A stretch of 40,679 nucleotides of DNA from a virus, in IMG/VR virus record IMGVR_UViG_3300027833_000101, positions 1 through 40,679 of that record; one strand, given 5' to 3'. The position numbers and the translations under genes were made by a program. Below the pieces are notes generated by a model. The model was given only the letters and a program-made list of their open reading frames with translations. It did not search any database and was not told the DNA's origin. Position 1 is the first letter of the stretch, and each line of letters opens with the position of its first letter. Of the stretch, positions 17,413 to 28,100 are shown one piece after another.

Positions 17413-19113
17413 ATGAGCGATTGGGCAATGTATTCAGCGTTATCAGGAACTGATAACTGGGAGAGAAAAAGACAGGATAGGGCACAAAATCTTATGCTTG
17501 CTGAAAAGATGGAGCAAAGGGCTCAAAAAAGCATGAATGATCAAATGCAAATGGAAGCAGGTATGAATGAATACCTTAACCAAGCAAGTCAATTTGATGT
17601 TATGCCTGAAGATCAAGAAAGAATAAATGAACTTGAAAAAAGATCAAGAAGAGATATAATTAAAGGAATTACTAAATTTAACGGAGATTTAAAAAAATAC
17701 ATGGCTTCTGGTGGTTTAACAGATTTAAACGGTTATAAAAACAGTATTTTAAAATCAGAAGAAGTTAAAAATGCAGCTGCTAATAAATCAACTTATGCTG
17801 ATTTTGTTAAAGCCAAGCAAAGCAATTTATATGTTGGTAGAGCTGAAGTTCAAGTTCCTGTTTATGATAAAAAAGGAAATATTCAATTAAAAAATGGAAA
17901 GCCTGTTACTAAATCAGCAAGCTTAACAATGGATAAGCAAATGGCTTTGTTTAAAAAAGGAATTATAACTAAAATAAACATTGGTAATGTAGAGAAAAAA
18001 GCAGATGTAAACCCTATGACTTTTAAATCAGTATATAAAGACGATTTAAGACCTTGGTCTAAAGATAATATAGTTACTGAACAAGATGTTTATAACGTTG
18101 CTATAATGAGCGGAAGTGAAGAACAAGCAAGAGATATTGCAAAAAATTATGGTAAAGAATTTTCTGAAGGAAAAGCTTGGAAATTCAAAGCAATGAATAA
18201 TCTTGAACTACAGAAATTAAAATCAGGAATTCAGGTAGATAAAGCAAGAGTGCAAAAATTAACAACAGTAAAAAGTTCTAAAAGTAAAGGCTCTTCAAAA
18301 ACAAGACTTTTAAATACTGTAAATAATCAATTTGATGAATTAAAAGTAGGAACAATGGCATCTGATGTACTAACTCCTGGGGCAGAGAGAGGATCAACAA
18401 TGTGGGGAGAAGGCTTTAAAAACATAATGAATAAAGGAACAAGTGCTCCAATTGCAAGTAAAAAATTAAGAGAATTTTGGGGAGATTATTTTGTAAACGG
18501 AGCAGGTAAAAATAAAATCGCTTATGATATTAATTTTGATAATATTGCTGCTAAAGACAAAGCTAACAATACAAATTCTCTTGAAGAATATCCTAGTTTT
18601 GGTAGATATGATATATCTACAGCTGATTCAGTTGTTCCTTTAGAGTATGTAAGAAAGAAAGTAAATGGGAAAACAAAAAAATTCGTAAAACTTGAAGTTT
18701 CGTTTCAAGACAAGCGAGCAGGAGGTATAGATGACGGAATTCCCGAATCAGTAAGGTACGCTACAGGTGATGAAGATAGTGATCTTGATCATTTAGCAAA
18801 TAATTGGGTATTATCCAAAAAGGCTTACAATACTGGTGATAGAGATGACGACGAACTTGCATCTACTGACGTAAGGACAGGACATGTTTTAGTAGATGTT
18901 ACAGATGATCTTCAGTTACCTAATTTTGTAACTCAAGTTAATAGAGCTTCAGGAATAACTTCTGCCATGGATGGAGCTCCACAAAGTACAACTCGACAAA
19001 ATACTGTTGATGCTAAAAATGAAAATATGAATGCTCTTATTTTATTACTTCAAGAAGAAGGATTTGAAGGAGAAGCTTTAGATCAAGAATTATACAGATT
19101 ATTAAACCAATAA
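17413..19113 (+). CDS. Helical cargo/ejection protein, uncharacterised
   Basis: A 566-residue protein starting one base after the previous stop. The N-terminal 130 residues are Gln/Glu/Met/Lys-rich helix (RAQNLMLAEKMEQRAQKSMN), probably coiled coil. A mixed region follows, with a beta stretch at about residues 138-170 (EVQVPVYDKKGNIQLKNGKP). The C-terminal half is mixed and ends in helix (ALILLLQEEGFEGEALDQEL). There is no membrane segment, Cys cluster or enzyme motif. Its place between the transglycosylase-like gene and the RNA polymerase gene matches the medium-sized cargo proteins of crAss-like phages. Function unknown. Confidence 0.6.
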   Translation: MSDWAMYSALSGTDNWERKRQDRAQNLMLAEKMEQRAQKSMNDQMQMEAGMNEYLNQASQFDVMPEDQERINELEKRSRRDIIKGITKFNGDLKKYMASGGLTDLNGYKNSILKSEEVKNAAANKSTYADFVKAKQSNLYVGRAEVQVPVYDKKGNIQLKNGKPVTKSASLTMDKQMALFKKGIITKINIGNVEKKADVNPMTFKSVYKDDLRPWSKDNIVTEQDVYNVAIMSGSEEQARDIAKNYGKEFSEGKAWKFKAMNNLELQKLKSGIQVDKARVQKLTTVKSSKSKGSSKTRLLNTVNNQFDELKVGTMASDVLTPGAERGSTMWGEGFKNIMNKGTSAPIASKKLREFWGDYFVNGAGKNKIAYDINFDNIAAKDKANNTNSLEEYPSFGRYDISTADSVVPLEYVRKKVNGKTKKFVKLEVSFQDKRAGGIDDGIPESVRYATGDEDSDLDHLANNWVLSKKAYNTGDRDDDELASTDVRTGHVLVDVTDDLQLPNFVTQVNRASGITSAMDGAPQSTTRQNTVDAKNENMNALILLLQEEGFEGEALDQELYRLLNQ

Positions 19114-19168
19114 AAAACATGAATTATTAGAAAAACAATGTTTAATTTTAAGAAATAAGAAAAACAAT

Positions 19169-22100
19169 ATGTCAGAAGAGATCGAAGAAAGGAAACAGCT
19201 TTTAATTGATAATATAAAAGAAGAAAGTAAATTATCTTCTGATTCTGATTTTTCTAATAATGAAGTTTCAGAAGAGGGGTCAGACGATCCCATGACAAAT
19301 AAAGTAAAAGAAAAACTTGGTGATTCTTTTTTAGAAAACCTTAAAACTGATCTTTCACTTTCTTCTTCATTTGAAAATCCTGGTGAAGAAAATATTTACA
19401 GAACAATAGATTATAATAAAGAAAAAGAGCAAGATGTAGAAGTTATTACAAGCCAACAAGGATTTGATCAAGGTAATACTAAAGATTTCTTGAGTGGTAT
19501 GTTTAATGAATTAGTTATAGGTAACGTAGAAGGGTTATCAAATCTTATACCTACTGTTAATAATTTATACGAAGAAAAAGACTGGGCAAATAATTGGATG
19601 GACGCTGTTAACAAATGGGGTAAATCACAAAGAGTAATTTTTTCTGATGATTTTTACAAACCAATGGATAGCATAGGAGATGTTAATCAATCTCAATTTT
19701 GGGGTGCATTAGGTAGTGGAGTTGGTTTTGTGTTAGGTATTGCAAATTGGGCAAAAGCACCTAAGTATTTTACTAAGTCTGGTAAAGCTCTTGTTAAAGC
19801 TGAAAAAATAATAAAGTCAGAAAAAATAACTGATTTTTCTATGAGGTCAGTTTTAAAAATAGGTAAACTTTTAAAAGGTGCAGGAGTTGTAAAAAGTGCT
19901 AAGCCTACTTCTCAAATTGTAAAAACTTTTAATAAAGCATGGAAAACAAACAAAGGTGCTACTGCTGTTGAACTTGCAGCAGCTACAAAAAGAATTAACG
20001 ACATAAATAAAGCATCAGCAAGTACTTTAAAATGGTCTGCTCGTGCAGGTTCTTTGTTTGGAGGAACAACAATGATGTATAATCAAATTCAACAAGATGC
20101 AATTGAATCAGGTCTTAGTCGTGAACATTCTGCTAGGTTTGCAATGTCAGTTGCTACACTTGTATCATTAACAGAAGGTATGGCTCTTGAATGGCTAGGT
20201 AAAATACCTGCAAAATCTTTTCGTAATCTTTTACTTAAAAACACAGTAAAACAAACATTAAAAACAGCTGGTTCAAAAAACTTAACTGCTTCTCAAACAG
20301 TTGGATTGTTTACTAAGAATTTTCAAAAAGCATCAGTTATAGGTGCAGGTGTTGCTGAGGGTGGTGCTGTTGAGTTTGGTCAAGAATTTGTTCAAACTTA
20401 TATTGAAGAAGGAGCTAGACAGTTATATGATGAAGTTGTTGCTGGTAATGCAAAAGCAGGTGATGGAAAATTTGGAAAAGAAGTATTTGATTCATCAGCT
20501 GATAATGTTTATGATTTTTTTGATAAAGGTAAAGACGCTGGAACTACATTTACTCAGTCATTATTTGCAGGTATGATAGGTGCTATCATTGGTAGTGGAA
20601 TGGGTGTTAACTCTGTTATTAGAAACGGTTCTGCTACTAACGAAAGAAATTTACAAAAAGAAACTCTTTATTCTTATTTATCTCAATCAATAGTTTCTAA
20701 GGACACAAAAGCTTTAGCTGATTTAGACGCTCTTATTGATGAAAACGTAGATAAAAAGAAAATAACTATAGAAGAAGGAAGAAAAGCTAAAGAAACTATT
20801 CAAACAATGTCTACTCAAATTGTTGGTTATGTTTCTGCTGGTATAACTGATAACATTGCAAGTTGGCAATTATCTACTTTAGATAACATTAATGATTCAA
20901 TTGAAAAAAGAAAGCAAGAAGCTAATGTTCCTGAAAGTGCTAACGCAGTAATAAAAAAAGATTCTAATACAAAAAAAGCATTAGTTGATCAAGTACAGAA
21001 AAACATTATTTCTTATTTTTCAGAAATCATTTCAGAAAATTCAGCAAGCGAAGTTGGTGCTAAAGATTTTCAAGATAAAATGTTAGAGTATGATTTATTA
21101 GTTGATGGTATAATGAATAAAAACATTACTGATTCTAATGAACTTAAAAATGATTTAGAATCTATATTTAAGAAAGAATCAGAAGTAGAATCTCAAGAAA
21201 ATAAAAACAAAATAATTAAATCAAAAGATAATTCAAGTCAAGTTTCTTATGAAGAAGACGGATATACATATACTCCTGAAAATATTTCATTAGCCGAAGC
21301 AACTCTTGGAATTGATGCTTCTACAGACGTAAAAGCTCAAATGGAAGAGATAGCTAATAAATTTAACGTAAGTCTTGGTGCAGTTACAGAAGCTCTTGAT
21401 AAGACAACTACAAAAGGTGTCTCTAACGCAAAAGAACAGTTTAAAAACAATAAAAGCACAACTACTACAACTGATACAACTACTACAACTGATACAACTA
21501 CTGAAGCTATTACTGAAGATGAGGTTACTGCTATGGCTGTTCCTAGAACTTTCTTTGCAGATAGAATAGCTAGAATTAAAGAAGTTATTAGTGGTAAAAG
21601 AAAAGCGGGTTATTCAGGTACTGTTGGTAATGAAATTGCTTCCCCAATGCAAGATGAGTTTAATGAAAAAGACAGTAATGATAGATTTATTAGTAGAGGG
21701 GGCTCAGACGTTTATTTAACACAAGAAGAAAAAAGTAAAATTGCGAAAATAAAGGCTGAATATAAAATAAAGAAAATTAATAGTGTACAAAGAGAAGAAG
21801 CAATTCAAGAAGTTCTAAGAGATGCTTTTAAAAGGGCTTTGGCTACATATGAAGTAGTTGAAGACGCTCCTACATTAGGAGTAAAAGAAAGAGTTGAGGC
21901 TTTTAAAGCTAAAACTGCTAAAACTACTGATACAAAAGCAAAACCTAAAGTAGATAACACAGCTGACACAAATACTGATACAAAAGCAAAGCCTAAAAGA
22001 AGTATTACTACAATAAATGATATTTCTAAAAATAACTTTTCTGAAGAAAATGATGTAGATAATCCTTTTATTGTTGCTGAAAACGCTGATGGAAATTATG

Positions 22101-25100
22101 AAGTTTCTCTTAATGAAAATGGAAATCCAACTTTTGTTTTAAATTCTCCTCAATCTTTTTTTCAAACAGGTGTGCAACAGAGTAATGAATCAAGAGGCAT
22201 GAAAGGTGCTGTTATGACTTCTCCTGCCATTGTAGATAAAAACGGGAAGGTTATACAAAATGCAAAAATTACTTTTACAGAAAAGGAAGGGTTTGAAAAT
22301 GATTTTAGCAACACAACGAAAACAACTCAAAAACCTAAAGTAGATTCTACAACTAATACAACTACTACTACAGATAATAAAACTACTAGCACAACTGATA
22401 ATTCTTCTGATACTAGTAAGGAAGAAGAAGCTCGTAAGGATAGACTAGCTAAAAGAAATAAAAAACTTTTTCCTAAAAACCTAAAAGGTAAAAATAGTTT
22501 ATCTGCTTTTGTAAGTGAAATATATGACATTACAACAAACGAAAATGGATTACCAACAGCAGTATATAAGAATAGAAAGGGAGAAATAGATGTCGTAATA
22601 ACAGGCTCTAAAAATGGTAGTTTAACAGACTTGGTAGTTTTTAAGAGAATGTATAAAAATGGAGGAATAACATCAACTAATCAATTCACCTCTAAGTTTC
22701 AGATTCAAAGCAAAGAAGCTAATTTTAAACAAATGTTAAAGGATGCTCAAGATAAGCTTCCTGAAAACCACGAGTGGGTTGAAAATAAAAGTATATCTAT
22801 AAGTGGATTGAGTGTTTTTAACAAAGCTTTAGATTTTGGATATACAACTAAGAAAGACTCTGATGGAAATGTAGTAACTAGAGACACTCCAATTAATATA
22901 GCTACAAAAGAAAATGTAGATACTATAGGAGAAGAGGCTTTTGATTCTTTTAAATCACAGTCTTTAGAAGAAGCTAATAAAAAAGCAGAAGAATCTAAAA
23001 AAGCTTTTCCTGGTATTGAAGTAGAAGTTCAAGAAACAAAACAAGGACCGCTTAAATTTTACAAAGTAATATCTAAACTACCTGTATTAGTATCAAGTGA
23101 TGCAATAGATGGTAATAATAATAATAATAATTTAAATCAAAATCAAGATGGCAAAAAAAGCAACGAAAAAGGCAACGAAAAAAACAACGAAAAAAGTAAC
23201 GAAAAAAACGAGGTACTCTTAGATGAAATAAATCCAGAATCTTCCACTATAGAATTTACTGATGAAAACAAGAATGAATTAGATAATTTATTTGATAATA
23301 TAAGCAATGAAGAAAATGTAAAAGAACAACTAGTTTCTCCTAGAACAGATCGTCAAAAAGCTTCATCAAACAGAAACTTAAATGACAAAATAAAATCTAG
23401 ATTTAAAAAGCTATTTCCTAATATACCTGTTCGTAAAATAAATCAACTTTTTGACAAATATGGTGCAGAAAGAATGGCTAATGTTACAAAAGAAGGTATT
23501 GGTATTTCTGACAATGCTTTTCAAGATTCTATTATTCATGAATATGGTCATATTTATTTAGACATGATCGCTGATTCTCAAATTGTAAAAAGAGGAGAAG
23601 AATGGATTAAAGGAACTGAATATTTTAAAGAAGCTCAAGAGTTATATCCTGACGAAAGTGAAGAGTATCAAGCTAACGAAGCGTTAAACCAAGCTATTGC
23701 TGAAGATTCTTTTTCTAAATTGGAAAAAAAATTAGATGGAAATTTAATAGAACAATTTGTTGAATTAAGTAAAAAGATTTGGAGATCTATTAAAAGAAAA
23801 TTTGTAGGAGTTAATGATAACGATTTAGTTTCTTACTTGTCTGATTCAATGATTTATGCTAGTAAGCCTTTTAATGTTAATACTTCTTATTTAGGAAATA
23901 ATACTAAAAATCAATTAACACAAGTTAGTGAGTTTACTGCTGAATTAAGTAATAAGCTGCAAAACTCTATGGCTACTCTTAAAATATTCATTATGGACAA
24001 CCCTAATATGCAGGGTAAGATTAGTGAAGAAACTTTAAAAGGTCAAATGTATTCTCAAATTGCTGATCTTCTTAATAAAAATGGAGACATATCATTAGAG
24101 GAAGGTTTAAGTCGATCTCAAAAAGCTGCTGAAGTAGTTAAACAATTAGATAAAAATGGAACTACTGGAATATTAATTACTAATGCAATAGAAAGACTTA
24201 GTAAAATTCCATTGATGAACGAAAAGGATAAGGCAGATTCTATTAGTGAAGCAATGGATGCTATAGATGGAAAAAGTAATAAAGAAGATATAAAAGGTAC
24301 TCAAAGAATAAGCACTTCAATAAAAGGAATTATGGCTTCTTTGCTTACGCCTGATGGAGAAATAATAAACCAAGACTCAGTATGGAGTTATTTAGGCTCT
24401 TTAGCTTCTGAAATATCAAATAAAAAAGATTTTGATAAAAGATTAGAAGAGGATTCAGATACAAATGATGTTGCATTTGCTATAAAATCTCTTCTTAATC
24501 ATATTAAATTATATGATTCTGCAAATAAAAATAAATCTAAAGAAAAACTAAGTCTTTTGAATTCTTTTTACACTGAAATAATGTCAATTACACCTGTAAA
24601 TTATTACTCAGTTGTTGTTGAAAATTTAAAAAATAAAGCAGGAGAAATAACAGATGGAATAAAATTAAAATTAAACAAATTAAACAAAAGTAGATTAAGC
24701 ACAAAAGCATTTAATGATCTTTTAGAAAAGATGAAGAGTAATTTTGATTCATTTAAAATAACTCTTAGTGGTGATCAAAATGTAAATTTAAAAGAGTGGT
24801 ACAAAAAGAATAGCGTAATTCAAAAAGGAGGAAGATATTTAAAGTATTCTGTTATAGAAGATTTAGATGAAGATCAAGTAATAGATCAAGTCCTTGATTA
24901 TTTAGGTATTTCAGGTGTTAATTTAAATAATCTTTATACTGCTATGAAAGATCAAGCTCCTAAAGCATTTGATACTTTGCTTGATAACAAATTTGTAGAT
25001 TTAGCCCCTAGGCAAGTAATGGCTGTTAAATTAGTTGAATATTTAGCTAATACAGATTTAGACCCTAAGTCTTCTGTTGGTTATATAACAAAAATTTATC

Positions 25101-28100
25101 AAAAATCTAATGCAGATACTGGTGTTCAAAGCATGTTTATTAACTCTTCAGGAAACAACATAAATAGCATTAGATATGGTTTCTTTTTAAATAGGCAGTT
25201 TGATATGCTTAGAAATAATAAAGAGTATGCTGATGCGTTTTTAAAAAGTCCTGTATTTAAAGGAAATTCAATTCTTAAAAGAATAATTAATAAAAAAGAA
25301 GACGCTATTGAATGGTATATACATGATGCAATTAACAATGTTATAACAGGTAAAGTTTCAGAACATTCAAATCAAAACGGTATTGATTTATTATTGAATC
25401 AATTAATAAATTTTGGAGCAACAATTGGTAATACATATGGGCAACAAGCTTATATAAACGACAGAAGTCATACAACTTTTGCTAAAGTAGATTTTATAGA
25501 TTCAAAACAAGTTGACTTTTCTATGGTAAGTCAAAAATCTAAAGAAGAATTTATATTAAATCAAGAATATAAAAAGCTACAAAATGTAAAAAATGGAGCT
25601 AAACTTCAAAAAGAATTTATTAAAACTTTTAATGAAATAAGTTATAATCAAGCTGAAATTATTGACGGAAAAATTGTTGTTAATGTTTTAACTTATGAAA
25701 AACAAAATAATGAAAATTCTTTAATAGTTAAGAAAAGAGCTGAATTAGCAAAAGAAGTTGATAGAATTAAAACAGCAATAATAGGTGCTAGTTTAGAAGA
25801 AGCTTTATTAAAAGATAGATACAAAGATAAAACTTTAAATAATTTTATAAAAGATTTTATATTTAACGACCATATAAACAGACAAATGTTAACTGACCTT
25901 TTGCAAGGACCAATGGCAAAACGTATTATAGTTAATAAAGGAGATGGTGTTTTTAAAATAGATAAACCTAATATTATAAAAAGAGCAGCAGGAATAGATT
26001 CAGGAGGAGCAAAAGTAGAATTAACAAAAAAGGTTAAATTTTTTGTTTATAAGAAAAACGACTTATTGAACAATCCAGTTTCTGATTCTTTTTCTTTTAA
26101 CGGTGCAGGCCTTTATCAAGAAGTTAGATCGTTAATGGGTAAAGCAAATCCTCAAGGTCATAACGCTAAAGATATGATTTATCAAGTAGATGAAAATGGG
26201 GATTTATTATTTGTAAAGATGAGTACTCTTAATCATGTTAAAGAAGTAGATGAAAAAGGAAACGAAATTGATTCTATTAAAGAAATGGGTGATGGATATA
26301 CAGATGTTGCTGAAATATTAGATGCTCTTGAAGCTAAATATTCTGATGAATTTCATATAAAAATTGTTGATGAGAAAACTCTTAAAGGAGAATTCATACA
26401 TGAAGAAGCAATGACTTTAGAAGAAATGTATGAAGAAGTTCAAAATGGTAATTTAGAAAAAATATCTTCTAAATCTAGTTTTGAAAAAAAGATAGTTAAT
26501 TATCAACAACCTTTTAATCTACATAACGATATATCTCAAACTGACTTAGAAGATCAAAAAGTAAGATTGGGTTCTCAAATATCTAAAATAATTCTTAATC
26601 AGTTAGCAAATAGAATAGATGGTGAAAATGGAGATATTCAGCGTTTTGAAAACTTAATGGTTGAAATTTCTAAAAAAAGAATGGGGCTTTATGGTGATGA
26701 AGACTATAATGATTCTGTTCTTTATGAAACTTTATATGGTACTGATAATTTGTTACAATCATTAGGAAACAGTACAGACCAATTAAACGATCCAGCATTA
26801 TTTACACTTATTCAAGAGGTAAGAGAAATAAATAGACAATTAGGAGAAAATCTTGATGATGCTAGAAAAAACATATTAAAATTAAACAGAAAAGGTAATT
26901 ATGAAGATTTATCAGATTCTGATCAAATTTCATATAAAGCATCAGAAGGAGTTTTAGCAGGAAAAAGAACAATTAATAAACTTGATCATCCTGATATGAT
27001 TACTAAAATTCAACAATTAATATCTTCTAAAATAAAAGAAAGGGCATTAAGAGTTGAACTATCTGGTAAATACGTACAAATGGCTCCCGATTTAGCACAT
27101 GGAACTGAATCGGCATTAGGTGCAAATGAAGTTAAAGTTCCTTGGTCTATGTTTGGTAAAACAAAAGAACAAGCATTAGCTTTTTTAGATGAAATGAAAG
27201 ATAAAGGAGGTCTTAAAACAGTTCTTGTTCGTGTTCCTGCTTCTGGTCCTGTTTCTACAATGAACGCAACTGTAGTAGGTTTTGTAGATGGTAAAAGTAA
27301 TACAGCTATTCTTCCTCATGAATTTACTTTAAAATCTGATGCTGATCACGATGGAGATAAAGTCTTTATATATAGAAATGATTTAAAAAATTCAGGAGAA
27401 GAAGGTTCTTTAAAAACAACTATTAAAAACTCAAAACAAAATGAGTTGTTTGACATGATGTATGAACTTAATGGTACTGAAGAAATAATTAGACAAAGAG
27501 ATGAAGGAGATTTAGATATTAAAGCTCTTAGCGATGCTGCTGATGATTTGCATGCACAACTTCTTAAAGAAGGTAAAGAGGGGTTAGACGTAGGCTATGA
27601 CTTCTTAACTCCTTCTGAATTGGCTAACTTAAATAGTAGACTTTCTTTTGGTTCGAATGCAGTAGGTATATTTGCAGTAGCAGGTAAACTAGCTTCTATG
27701 CTTAGTCAATCAAATGCAACTTTAGTTGAAGCTTTTACTGTTGATATAGGAAATGGAAATGTTCTTTCTTTTAATGATTTTAAAATTGACAACTTAAAAG
27801 ACATTGCAGTTTTATTACAAGCAGCACTTGATATAACTGCTGATCCTACATTACTTAAAACAGGTGTAAATGCAGTAACTGTAAATGTAGCTTCTACTAT
27901 GGCAATGTTAGGTGTAAATCCTAAAGAAATAATGAGGTTTTTAAATAACAAGTCAATAAAAAAGTTTGTTAAAAATTTAAACTCAAATGATAATGCTTTT
28001 GAAATAGACAATGATCAAGCTGTAAGACAGACTTTAAAGCAATTAATTTACGAAGCAAAAAAAGATAATTCAGAAGATCTTGAAATTCTTGAAGCTTATG

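Noticed and set aside
19114-19168. Short starts (MNY stop at 19119, MFNFKK stop at 19138) and an open lead in frame with the giant gene
   Set aside because: A one-base change would extend the giant protein upstream to the ATG near 19119, but unlike the 14732 case no homopolymer run offers a simple slip and the added peptide is not convincing.
27706-28011. Reverse-strand ORF of 101 codons inside the polymerase region
   Set aside because: It lies wholly within the giant gene, has low-complexity hydrophobic composition and no start context. It is a shadow of the strongly supported + strand gene.
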